Assembly (NCBI GenBank): GCA_031555145.1 | Contig: JAVBUR010000046.1 | Coordinates: forward strand, 1-64,000 | Length of the DNA: 64,000 nt | Direction: 5' to 3' | Source: JAJDIA01 sp031555145 | GTDB taxonomy: Bacteria; Bacteroidota; Bacteroidia; Bacteroidales; Tannerellaceae | Part shown: in pieces, positions 8,431 to 15,545 of the stretch | Layout of the letters: the number at the start of each line of letters is the position of its first letter | How positions within the stretch are numbered: the first letter of the stretch is position 1 | Notes under the pieces: model-generated | The model's input: the letters and a program-made list of their open reading frames with translations, nothing else | Databases searched by the model: none | What the model was told of the DNA's origin: nothing | Made by a program: the position numbers and the translations under genes

Positions 8431-9681
8431 TTAGTCGTTATCAATCGTCGTGCTGACGGTTACCACTTCGAGCGGGTGTTGTACCCGTTGGGCGAAGTTG
8501 TTCATGTATTCGAACCAGGCGGCGGAGTCGGCAAAGCCCCACTTGCTCCAGCCTCCACCGGCGTAGTAGGTGTAGGTGGTGCCGGGTTGGTAGGTGCCGT
8601 AGGCCTGGAGTTGGCCGTTGGCATTGGCACGGTTGGCTTTCTCGGTATCGGAGAAGTAGACGGGTTTGGCTTCCGTCAGCTGGTTGGCTGCAGGGAAGGC
8701 GGCTCCGACGTAGAGCTGTCCGTTGGTTTCCGAAGCGGGATCGGCATAGGCGATAAAGCCTTTGGCGGCGTCAGCCTGATAGTCGTCGCTCGGGGCATGG
8801 AGGACGATCCCGGTGACGATCGGGGTTGCCTTCGACAGCCCTTCGTAGCCCAGCGAGATGCGGTTCAGCTGCGAACCGGCGTCGAGCGTGATGAGGCGGG
8901 TTTCCACCACAGCGGTATCGCCATCGACGGTCTGCGGATGATAGGTCAGGCGGACGGTGAAACGCAGCGGGCCGTTGTCGAGTATCTCATAGGTGGCATA
9001 GCAGTAGGGGTAGACGAGTTGTCCGTCGGCGGCTACCAGCGCCGAGGTACCGGCACCCAGCGTCGGGCCTACGGAGTAGTAATCCAGTCCGTCGCCATGG
9101 TCGTTATGGTAGGAGATCGACTGATAGAGCTCGTTGGCGGCCTTCGGGTCGGTCTTCCGCAGTTCGGCTATCTCTTGTTGCTTCGCGGGGTCGAGTTCCT
9201 TGGCATAGCGGGATTCAACCACGGGGGTCGGTACGCGTTTGGCCCAGAGGTCGCAGCCGAAGGCGCGTTCGCCCGAGGCCTGCAGGGCAGGGCCGTAGGT
9301 ACGGAAGGCGATACGGTCGTTTTCCCAGGCCACGTCATCGACGCGTTCGGGATACATCTTACCACAGGCGATCGTAGCCGGCAGGATCGGCGTACCCGGT
9401 TTGATCGAGTAGGTCGATTGGGCGCCGGCCTTGATAGTGGCGGGGAAGATCAGCTGATTGTCGTAGGTCAGCTGCCAGGGCAGTTCTTTGCCCGTTTGGT
9501 CGGTGAGGACGAAGGCTTCGCCGTACTTCGCCGTGAAGGCGGCCAGTTCTCCGCGGTCGATGGCGGTGATCTCCTGTACCCGGTCGAAGGGTAGCGTGTT
9601 GGAGAGCGTGATGGTTACGCCGTCTTCCTGCTGGCAGGCGAAGAGGGCGAGTAGGGATGCGAGACAAAGGATGTGCTTCAT
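8431..9681 (-). CDS. DUF4861 family lipoprotein
   Basis: 416 aa with a type II signal peptide (LLALFAC, lipid-attachment Cys at 16), so probably an outer-membrane or periplasmic lipoprotein. The body matches the DUF4861 family of Bacteroidetes in overall pattern (CDLWAKRVPTPVVE, YHNDHGDGLDYYSVG, LGAG, AGGGWSKWGF). The family is commonly found near glycan-degradation genes; a sugar-binding or lyase-like role has been suggested but not shown. It follows the esterase gene on the same strand, 32 bp downstream, so the two may be co-transcribed for processing of an acylated polysaccharide. A TAACTTTG -7-like element inside the end of the upstream gene (9728-9735, minus) could give it a separate promoter. 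Confidence 0.8.
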   Translation of the reverse strand: MKHILCLASLLALFACQQEDGVTITLSNTLPFDRVQEITAIDRGELAAFTAKYGEAFVLTDQTGKELPWQLTYDNQLIFPATIKAGAQSTYSIKPGTPILPATIACGKMYPERVDDVAWENDRIAFRTYGPALQASGERAFGCDLWAKRVPTPVVESRYAKELDPAKQQEIAELRKTDPKAANELYQSISYHNDHGDGLDYYSVGPTLGAGTSALVAADGQLVYPYCYATYEILDNGPLRFTVRLTYHPQTVDGDTAVVETRLITLDAGSQLNRISLGYEGLSKATPIVTGIVLHAPSDDYQADAAKGFIAYADPASETNGQLYVGAAFPAANQLTEAKPVYFSDTEKANRANANGQLQAYGTYQPGTTYTYYAGGGWSKWGFADSAAWFEYMNNFAQRVQHPLEVVTVSTTIDND

Positions 9682-9713
9682 AACGGATAAGTGATATGTT
9701 TGAGATGATTTGT

Positions 9714-12251
9714 TTACTGATTGACGACAAAGTTACGAATAATACAGGCCGTACCAGTGGATTGGCTGTTTTTTTCTTTTGCGATGCGCAGGGTGAGGGT
9801 GTGGCGTCCGGCGGCAAGCTCGGTTTCGAACATATATACCCAGGGGAGGTAGAGGCCTGCGCTCCACTCGGTGAAGAGGTCGAGAGGCTGGAAGGTGCCG
9901 CCGTCCACACTGTATTCGAGGATGCCGGCGTCGGGGCCTGCCACGCAGAAGATGCCGATGGCGCGTCCTTCGAACGGCAGCGTCAGGCGGTCGCCCGGGC
10001 GGTAGGCCGCCAGCATGGGAACGTCGACGAAGCCCCGGCGCGTACCGGCCTTATTGGCGGGATGCCAGTTGGCAACCATCTCCCAGCCTTTGCCCAGCCG
10101 GGCATCGGTGAGGGGGAGGAAGCCACCTTGGGTGTAGCTGTAAGGATCGAGCACTGGGGGCAGGGCTTCCAGCTCTGTCAGGCCACTGCCTTCGACGGCT
10201 TTCAGGTGTTTGCTTTCGAGGTCGAACAGCCGGTTGATCGCCGCGGCGTAGATCGCATGGCCGAGGGGCGCCGGATGGGTGCCGCCGAAGTCTTTCCAGG
10301 TGAACTCACCGTCCTGCATCCGGCTGGCCACTTCCCAGGCGAGGTTGATGGAGGGGATGAGGTAGTGGTTGGCTACCCGGTCGTGGTTGAGCATCACATC
10401 GGGTATCTGCCCCTTGGCGAACATCGGGATGAAGGGGTCGTAGATGAAGTGCAGCATCACGACGTCGGTCAACGGGTTGGCTTCGAGTGCGTGGCGCACT
10501 TCGCCTTCCATGCCGCGTACCTGTTCGATGGGGGTGAAGTGGTTCGTATCATCATTCACGGCTGCTTCGACGAAGAGGAGGTCGATGGGGCCTTTCGACA
10601 GTACGTCGTTCTTGAGGCGGAAGGCGCCCGGCGTGGTACCGGTGGAGGCGATGCCGGCTTCCACAAACTCAAACGTGGTATAGGGGAAACGTTGTTGTAA
10701 CTGGCGTTCGATCATATCCTTCCAGCCATTCATCTCGGTGATCGAGCCACCGACGAAGGCGACGCGTCCCCGTCGCTCGTGTTCGAAACGCTGGAACGAG
10801 TGACGGAGGCTGCCCCTTTGCGTGATATGCTGGTAGGCCTGGTAACCGGGCTGGTTGCGGAGGATGAAGGTGACGACCGGTTCCGGGTTGTCGAGGCTGT
10901 GCGGATGATGGTCGACACCCGGCTTGAGGATCACCTCGACGGGGCCGCCCAACGCCACGTAGCGGTCGCGTAACACGCCCATATTCTCGGCGTAGGGCAC
11001 CACCCGGTCGCTGTCTCCGCAGACGGCGAAGATCGGAATACCCGCTTCGGCCAGTGCGTCGAGGTTGTCGATCGGGTTACCGGTGAACGTGGCCATCGCC
11101 TCGTCCGTCAGCCCCCATTCGCGGAGCATGTCGTTCCAGAGGGGGGGATTCTTCTGTCGTCCCGGCCAACTGTTGAGGTCGCATACCGGAGCGTCGAGGT
11201 AGATACAGGCGACCTTGTCGACGTTGCGTGCCGCCCAGTTGAGGGCGCAGAGTCCGCCCCGGCTGAAGCCCTCGAGCGTCACCTTTGGGGCCAACTGGTA
11301 GGTCTGTGTCATATAGCGGTAGAAGTCCGTCCCGGCTTGCATCGTCCGGGGACTGCCATAGCCATGTGTCAGGTCGTAATACACGACATGGAATCCTTCG
11401 GCCAGCAACGCCTTATCGACCGACGGGAAAGCGTCGAAGAAGGCCGGTCGCCAGATCCATGGGCGGCCTTTGGCGGCCACGGCAGGGGCGACAACCGTCA
11501 CATCGCGGTCGCGATAGCGGAAGTCATATCGATCGCCCCCGTTCCAGGTGCTGCGGAAACCGGGGAAGGCCTGCGGTGTGTACTTCACTTCCTGTCCGGT
11601 GATGGCCTGGCAGATGGTCTCGGCCATGATCGCCGCTCCCTGTTCGTTGGGGTGGACAAGGTCGGGGAAGAGTTCCGGCATGCCCGACGTAGTGGTGTGC
11701 AGGTCGATCAGCACGGAGCCAGTCGCTTTCGCCACCTCGCGTATCTTGGGGATGATATAGCGGACGATCACACTGTCGCTGATCCCCCACTGGTCGTTCG
11801 AGTAGACCTTGTCGGGGAGGCAGAGGTAGACCTTGGCGCCCTGCCGTTGGAAGTCGTTGACGAGCGCCCGGAGGTCGCCGGTATACTCACTGCCGTAGCG
11901 CCAGTTCCAGGGCTTGCTGTCGTTCGTCCCCAGTTTGATGATCGCGATATCGGGACGGAAGGCGAGGGCGTCGCGGCAGATCTGTTCCTTGCGGTAAGGG
12001 TTGTCGCCTTTCATCAGGGTGGTGCGGGCGCTGATGCCGAAGTTGCGTACGTCGTAGCTGCGTCCGAGCAGTTGGCCGAGGACAGCGGGGTAACTGTCGC
12101 GGTCGCGGTTCTGGATACCTGATCCGAAGGTGATACTGTTGCCGACGCAGGCCACGCGGACGGGCGGCTGCTGTTCCTGGGCCGTCGTCGGCAGGATAGC
12201 GGCGAGCAGGAGGATGAGGAGGAGATGAAATGTTCTCACAGTGCTTTTCAT
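9714..12251 (-). CDS. Triple-domain esterase: SGNH hydrolase, alpha/beta hydrolase, SGNH hydrolase
   Basis: 845 aa with an N-terminal signal peptide (about 1-24, ending TTAQ). Domain 1 (about 30-220) is an SGNH/GDSL hydrolase: block I GNSITFG, then GTND and a DLVHPNEQG catalytic Asp-His block. Domain 2 (about 235-475) is alpha/beta-hydrolase-like, with nucleophile elbow EGFSRGG, the loop CGDSDRVVPY and a late His in VDHHPH. Domain 3 (about 490-690) is a second SGNH unit with GGSITEMNGW, AAVNDD and GTHPAPLGH. The tail (about 730-845) is a beta-rich, possibly carbohydrate-binding region. Secreted SGNH esterases in Bacteroidetes remove acetyl or other acyl groups from glycans. Three hydrolase folds in one chain suggest a multi-acyl substrate. 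All three nucleophile serines appear present. The substrate is unknown. Confidence 0.85.
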   Translation of the reverse strand: MKSTVRTFHLLLILLLAAILPTTAQEQQPPVRVACVGNSITFGSGIQNRDRDSYPAVLGQLLGRSYDVRNFGISARTTLMKGDNPYRKEQICRDALAFRPDIAIIKLGTNDSKPWNWRYGSEYTGDLRALVNDFQRQGAKVYLCLPDKVYSNDQWGISDSVIVRYIIPKIREVAKATGSVLIDLHTTTSGMPELFPDLVHPNEQGAAIMAETICQAITGQEVKYTPQAFPGFRSTWNGGDRYDFRYRDRDVTVVAPAVAAKGRPWIWRPAFFDAFPSVDKALLAEGFHVVYYDLTHGYGSPRTMQAGTDFYRYMTQTYQLAPKVTLEGFSRGGLCALNWAARNVDKVACIYLDAPVCDLNSWPGRQKNPPLWNDMLREWGLTDEAMATFTGNPIDNLDALAEAGIPIFAVCGDSDRVVPYAENMGVLRDRYVALGGPVEVILKPGVDHHPHSLDNPEPVVTFILRNQPGYQAYQHITQRGSLRHSFQRFEHERRGRVAFVGGSITEMNGWKDMIERQLQQRFPYTTFEFVEAGIASTGTTPGAFRLKNDVLSKGPIDLLFVEAAVNDDTNHFTPIEQVRGMEGEVRHALEANPLTDVVMLHFIYDPFIPMFAKGQIPDVMLNHDRVANHYLIPSINLAWEVASRMQDGEFTWKDFGGTHPAPLGHAIYAAAINRLFDLESKHLKAVEGSGLTELEALPPVLDPYSYTQGGFLPLTDARLGKGWEMVANWHPANKAGTRRGFVDVPMLAAYRPGDRLTLPFEGRAIGIFCVAGPDAGILEYSVDGGTFQPLDLFTEWSAGLYLPWVYMFETELAAGRHTLTLRIAKEKNSQSTGTACIIRNFVVNQ

Positions 12252-12291
12252 ATGTAGTTGATTTACGTTCGTGGATGCGAAAATACGACTT

Positions 12292-12744
12292 TTATTTGTT
12301 TCTGCTTGCGAAAAAGCCGATAAAGAGTCCGGCGGCCAGCGCCAGGGCGGCTGTGGGAAACCATCCGGCAGGGCGGGTGTCGGTCTGCCGGCGGGCGGTG
12401 AGGTCTTCTTTGCTGTCGGCTGTCAGGTGACGGGCAAGAGTGTCGGTCGTCTGCCGCACGAGGCATCCGGTGGTTGCTTCGCGTCGGAGGGCGCCGGCTT
12501 CCCCCCGGATAATGCGCTCGACCGCCTGATGTCCGGTGCTGTCGGGACGGGCATATACCCATTCTTCCCAGCGGATGGTGAGGCTGTCATCTCGAAGGAC
12601 CGACTGCCGGACGGCGAGGCTGTCGTGCCGCATCCGCTCCACGGCCTGGCGGAGGGAAGCCGTACGACGGAGGTCGACAGCCTCCTGCCTGACGCCGCAG
12701 CCTGTGAGGCAGAAAATGGCAATAAAGCATAGTCTGGATAGCAT
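12292..12744 (-). CDS. Lipoprotein with C-terminal membrane segment (one-gene spanin-like)
   Basis: About 150 aa from the ATG at 12744; a duplicated in-frame ATG lies 18 bp upstream at 12762. The N-terminus has a short signal with lipobox CLTGC, so the mature Cys would be lipidated. The middle is a highly charged, probably helical periplasmic region rich in Arg, Asp and Glu. Near the C-terminus is one hydrophobic segment (WFPTAALALAAGLFIGFFA) followed by the basic end SRNK. A lipid-anchored N-terminus plus a C-terminal membrane helix is the architecture of a unimolecular phage spanin. Being last of the HU-HIG/amidase/holin-like gene series supports that reading. The function is inferred; no sequence homology was tested. 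Confidence 0.6.
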   Translation of the reverse strand: MLSRLCFIAIFCLTGCGVRQEAVDLRRTASLRQAVERMRHDSLAVRQSVLRDDSLTIRWEEWVYARPDSTGHQAVERIIRGEAGALRREATTGCLVRQTTDTLARHLTADSKEDLTARRQTDTRPAGWFPTAALALAAGLFIGFFASRNK

Positions 12745-12764
12745 GAATAGTCTGGATAGCATGG
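12729..12764. repeat. 18-bp tandem duplication covering the lipoprotein start codon
   Basis: ATAGTCTGGATAGCATGA (12729-12746) is followed directly by the same unit with one change (12747-12764). It encodes MLSRLF then MLSRLC on the minus strand and so duplicates the start codon. Confidence 0.9.
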
Positions 12765-12817
12765 ATAGTATTTTGTGGGTGTCTCAAAAGTCCGAAGGTG
12801 TGCTTACGCTTTCCCTT

Positions 12818-13006
12818 CTACCTCCCCCTCTCCCGGCTTCTGTATTCCACCCCGAAGAGGGCTCCGGCGAAGGTGGCCACTTCGCCGAAGGCCACCAGCA
12901 CGGAGTTGTGTATCTCGCCTTTCGGGGGATAGTAGAAGCCGAGGAAGAGTAGCAAGAGGCCGGCGAGGGTGAGGACGAGGGCGACGAGTAGTTGACAGTG
13001 TCTCAT
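12818..13006 (-). CDS. Small holin-like membrane protein (62 aa)
   Basis: 62 aa. One long hydrophobic segment (about residues 5-24) ends FYYPPKGEIHNS, followed by a second moderately hydrophobic stretch (VLVAFGEVATFAGALFGVEY) and a basic tail RSRERGR. One to two membrane spans with a charged C-terminus is typical of small holins. The start ATG overlaps the amidase stop (ATGA, 13003-13006), so translation is coupled to a peptidoglycan amidase, as in many phage lysis cassettes. No homology claim is made beyond this layout. A plain membrane accessory protein is the alternative. Confidence 0.65.
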   Translation of the reverse strand: MRHCQLLVALVLTLAGLLLLFLGFYYPPKGEIHNSVLVAFGEVATFAGALFGVEYRSRERGR

Positions 13007-13482
13007 AGCTCGTTCTCGTCTTCGTCGTTGAGCGTGATGCCGCCGTATTCCAGGCGGGCGTCGAAGCCGGGGCAACCTTTCACCCACTCGTCGGGCGAGA
13101 CGATGCCGTCGTAGTTGGCATCGGGCGAGAGGTCGCGGTGTCCGCAGACCGTGGCGTCGGGATACTCCAGTGTGAGATAGAGGATGAGGGCGTTGAGGCT
13201 GTCTTTCTGGGCCGGGGTGCGGGTGTCGGTGACGAGTCCGTCGGCGCCGAGTCCGCCTTCGTAGCATACGCCGATGCTGTGGCGGTTGTGACCTTTGACG
13301 TGGGCGCCTACCATACCGGGGTGGCGCATCGGTACGATCTCGCCCGAGCGGCGTACGTAGAAGTGGTAGCCGGCCTGGCTGAATCCGCGTGCCAGGTGGT
13401 CCCGTTCGAGGGCTTCGGGGGGATAGTCTGCACCGTCCGGCGTGGCCGAACAGTGCAGGATGATCAGGTTAACGGGCCTCAT
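13003..13482 (-). CDS. N-acetylmuramoyl-L-alanine amidase (Amidase_2, T7-lysozyme type)
   Basis: 159 aa, close to T7 lysozyme length. Zinc-ligand motifs are visible: LIILHCSAT (first His), MVGAHVKGHNRHSIGVCYEGG and CGHRDLSPD (second His), with KGCPGFD at the end placing the Cys ligand. It would cleave the amide bond between MurNAc and the stem peptide. There is no signal peptide, so it needs a holin-like or other export route, and a small membrane protein is encoded immediately downstream with an ATGA overlap. It also overlaps the upstream HU-HIG gene by 4 bp. HU-HIG plus amidase pairs are common in Bacteroidales chromosomes. The phage-like endolysin reading is inference from gene order. Confidence 0.93.
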   Translation of the reverse strand: MRPVNLIILHCSATPDGADYPPEALERDHLARGFSQAGYHFYVRRSGEIVPMRHPGMVGAHVKGHNRHSIGVCYEGGLGADGLVTDTRTPAQKDSLNALILYLTLEYPDATVCGHRDLSPDANYDGIVSPDEWVKGCPGFDARLEYGGITLNDEDENEL

Positions 13483-13919
13483 GCGACGTGTTCTTTATCA
13501 CAGGGAATGGGTACCTCGATCACGACCGGGGTGACGGGTACGAACTCCATGTTGCGCATGGTTTCGCGCAGCATCGTTCCGGGGGTGAAGAGGATGCGTG
13601 CCTGACGGATCAGGGTGGCGTCGAACTTCACATTGTCGGTTTCTTCCACGCCGTCGGTCGAGATGGAGGTGCGGAAGCATCCCAGGTCGCCGAGCTGCAC
13701 GGCGTGTCCGGAGCGCAGCAGGAAGCTGACCGCCCAGGCCATGCCTTCGAGGATACCCCTCACGTCGGAGGGCGAGAACGACGACCGCGAGCTCACCAGT
13801 TCACATACTTCGCTCAGCGGCATCAGCCCCTTGCTTAAGGCCATTGCATACGTCTTTGTCTTTCCTGCTTCTGTTCCCGCCAGGACTTTACGGGTTACGG
13901 TTCGAAATGTCAGTGCCAT
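13479..13919 (-). CDS. HU-HIG family DNA-binding protein
   Basis: 146 aa from the ATG at 13919. An in-frame upstream extension to 14036 exists, but it would run through the 10-bp repeat region and lacks HU features. The start MALTFRTVTRKV, then YAMALSKG, LMPLSEVCELVSSRSSFSPSDVRG and GHAVQLGDLGCFRTSI matches the HU/IHF-like fold of the Bacteroidetes HU-HIG class, in which HU is extended by a C-terminal beta-rich region (here TPVVIEVPIP). These small proteins bind DNA or act as nucleoid or regulatory proteins; target unknown. It is first of a tightly coupled series: HU-HIG, amidase, membrane protein, lipoprotein. It may both regulate and belong to that series. Confidence 0.85.
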   Translation of the reverse strand: MALTFRTVTRKVLAGTEAGKTKTYAMALSKGLMPLSEVCELVSSRSSFSPSDVRGILEGMAWAVSFLLRSGHAVQLGDLGCFRTSISTDGVEETDNVKFDATLIRQARILFTPGTMLRETMRNMEFVPVTPVVIEVPIPCDKEHVA

Positions 13920-13998
13920 ACTTTTGTAGGTTTTTAAGGTGAATAATTTGTTGACACTGCGAAGATATAACACGCAAATTTGGCATTTTCCGATTACT

Positions 13999-14048
13999 GC
14001 CGCAGGCGGCCGCAAGCGGCCGCAGCGTGAACGCAAACGACCGCAAAC
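13999..14048. repeat. Five 10-bp direct repeats upstream of the HU-HIG gene
   Basis: GCCGCAGGCG, GCCGCAAGCG, GCCGCAGCGT, GAACGCAAAC and GACCGCAAAC follow one another without gaps, 80-130 bp upstream of the HU-HIG start. The 10-bp period puts every copy on about the same helix face, as for a cooperative protein-binding site. The wider gap 13920-14568 otherwise contains the sorting-tail remnant, hairpins and repeat array listed separately. Confidence 0.6.
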
Positions 14049-14164
14049 GGGGAGGCGAACCGTCTACACAGTCGTTGCTGTGATTACTTCGGCAATTCGT
14101 TTTTCGTGTAATACAGGAACAGGTCTTCGCGCGAAGCCATCAGGTAGCGTTGCACTTCGACACG

Positions 14165-14182
14165 ATGCCCGTGACCGGGCAT
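14165..14182. repeat. Hairpin direct repeat, copy 1
   Basis: ATGCCCGTGACCGGGCAT: 7-bp perfect stem, 4-nt loop TGAC. The identical sequence occurs again at 14391-14408; the preceding G is also shared. Confidence 0.85.
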
Positions 14183-14185
14183 GCT

Positions 14186-14434
14186 TTACGGTCGTACCAC
14201 CACCCGGACGGTCGTGCCGTCTGTCAGGCGGACGATGTAGAGGCCTGAGGGCAGCGGGATGGCCGTCAGGCCTGGTGTCAACTGGCGGTAGGTCACGGCC
14301 TGTCCGGCGGCGCCGCTGACGCGGCGCATCGTCAGGGGGGCTGTCTTCACCAGGGGTTTGGCTTCGCCTGCACCCCCGGCTACGAACATGATGCCCGTGA
14401 CCGGGCATATACGCACCCACCTGGCTGCCGACAT
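14186..14434 (-). pseudogene. Remnant resembling a type IX secretion C-terminal sorting tail
   Basis: An 82-codon frame whose C-terminal half (GQAVTYRQLTPGL, then PLPSGLYIVRLTDGTTVRVVVRP) resembles the conserved end of T9SS type A sorting domains (LpsGlYivrl..g...kvvv). No cargo domain precedes it. Its 5' part passes through one of two identical hairpins. It is best read as the fossil 3' end of a larger secreted-protein gene, less likely a real small protein. Confidence 0.45.
14391..14408. repeat. Hairpin direct repeat, copy 2
   Basis: Exact copy of the 18-bp hairpin at 14165-14182, in the same orientation, 226 bp away. Confidence 0.85.
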
Positions 14435-14443
14435 TTACCTGGC

Positions 14444-14553
14444 TGAGTCGTGCATGTCAGCCGGCTGAGTCGTGCATGCCGGGCGGCTGAGGCGCAGGCC
14501 TCGGGACGGTGAGGCGCAGGCCTCGGCCGGGTGAGGCGCAGGCCTCCGGGCGG
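14444..14553. repeat. 22-bp tandem hairpin repeat array (locus B)
   Basis: Units begin with TGAG at 14444, 14466, 14488, 14510 and 14532, exactly 22 bp apart, with a degenerate unit (TGCCGA) at 14426. Two core types occur: TGAGTCGTGCATGYC (first two) and TGAGGCGCAGGCCTC (last three). The second type forms a stem GAGGC/GCCTC. The array lies between the DUF4248 gene and the sorting-tail remnant. It belongs to the same family as the arrays at 1, 32140 and 57262. Confidence 0.9.
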
Positions 14554-14568
14554 GAGGGGTGCAGGGGG

Positions 14569-14832
14569 TTAGCCGGGGAGGGGGCGGATGAAGCAACCTT
14601 CGCGGGAGAGGCCGGAGGGCCAGCCGAGGTGTTGGATGATGATTTCGACCTGGCGTTGGGTGAGGGTGCGTTGCTTGGGACGGAGGCCGGCGCGGACCAG
14701 GCGGGCGTGCAACTGGGGGTCGAGCTTGAGCTGGCGGCGAAATCGCTGGCTGGCTTTCCGGGGATCGTCTTCGGTGGGAAAGAAGGCGATGGCCAGGGTC
14801 TTGACGGAGAAGGTGGGGAAGATGATTTTCAT
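14569..14832 (-). CDS. DUF4248 family protein
   Basis: 87 aa. The pattern KTLAIAFFPTEDDPRKASQRFRR, then LDPQLHARLVRAGL, LTQRQVEIIIQHLG, matches DUF4248, a small Bacteroidales family with a helical, probably DNA-binding fold and no known function. The ATG overlaps the stop of the preceding DUF6633-like gene by ATGA (14829-14832). In many Bacteroidales genomes DUF4248 genes sit beside DUF4373-type, HU-HIG and amidase genes, as here, so it is part of that conserved module. Confidence 0.8.
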   Translation of the reverse strand: MKIIFPTFSVKTLAIAFFPTEDDPRKASQRFRRQLKLDPQLHARLVRAGLRPKQRTLTQRQVEIIIQHLGWPSGLSREGCFIRPLPG

Positions 14833-15545
14833 AAGGCGGTAGGATTTAATGGGTGATCGGATGGGGTGGATGGGGTGCCGCTGTCGGGCTGGCCGGCTTC
14901 GCGGGCTTGTTTGCGGCGGAGGTATTCCGCGCGGGAGATGCCTTGCACGACCGGGCGGGAGGCCTGTTCGAGGCGCTGGCGTTCTTCTTCGATGAAGGCA
15001 AGCTCGCGGTGGCGTTCCTGCATGAACTGTTCGAGGCCGGAGTAGATGTGCATCGGGCTGACGGTGCCGTAGAACTGTCCGTAGCGTCCGCATTTGAGCC
15101 GGTAGAAGAAGAGGAGCAACTCGCTGACCTTCAGCCGGTGGTGGGAGGAGAGGATCATCTCGGCGAGCTTCATCTGTGCCTTGACGTCCATCTTCTCCCG
15201 GACTCCGGAGAAAAGGTTGATGTCTTCCAACTGGAAACAGAGCCAGACCAGCGCCGTCTTCCGCCCGTAGCCCACCGCGACACAGGCGAGGCGGGGCGCT
15301 TCACCGATGTAGGCGCGGACCCATTCGCGGGAGGCGTAGAGCTGCAGGTCGGGGTTGAAGGCGTCGAGGAAACGGTTGGCGTCGCCATAGCGGTTAATCA
15401 TCGCTTCGATCTCCGGTGGCGTCGGCAGCGAGGCGCTGGAGTTCGGCCCATCGGGCAGCGTCGGATGACGGGATGGGTCGTACGGGTTTATTCCCGGCAG
15501 TTGGTTTTTTAACAGGTCGCCGATTGGTTTTGTCTTTCTCTTCAT
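14829..15545 (-). CDS. DUF6633-like hypothetical protein
   Basis: About 238 aa from the ATG at 15545, which follows an A/T-rich leader typical of Bacteroidetes starts. An alternative ATG at 15401 has GGAG nine bases upstream and would leave only an 8-bp overlap with the preceding gene. The core (EIEAMINRYGDANRFLDAF, YGRKTALVWLCFQLEDIN, LKVSELLLFFYRLKCGRYG, GTVSPMHIYSGL) resembles DUF6633 proteins that follow DUF4373/Lin1244 genes. The C-terminal region (about 190-238) is charged and Pro/Ser-rich. Function is unknown; replication accessory roles are sometimes assumed from context. With the upstream start it shares 152 bp out of frame with the upstream gene. Confidence 0.65.
   Translation of the reverse strand: MKRKTKPIGDLLKNQLPGINPYDPSRHPTLPDGPNSSASLPTPPEIEAMINRYGDANRFLDAFNPDLQLYASREWVRAYIGEAPRLACVAVGYGRKTALVWLCFQLEDINLFSGVREKMDVKAQMKLAEMILSSHHRLKVSELLLFFYRLKCGRYGQFYGTVSPMHIYSGLEQFMQERHRELAFIEEERQRLEQASRPVVQGISRAEYLRRKQAREAGQPDSGTPSTPSDHPLNPTAL

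Noticed and set aside
9728..9735. Promoter -7 element for the DUF4861 gene
   Set aside because: TAACTTTG on the minus strand lies within the last codons of the esterase gene without a -33 partner; kept only as a remark.
13920..14036. Longer N-terminus for the HU-HIG protein
   Set aside because: The extra residues are encoded by the 10-bp repeat array and promoter region, whereas the HU domain starts cleanly at the ATG at 13919.
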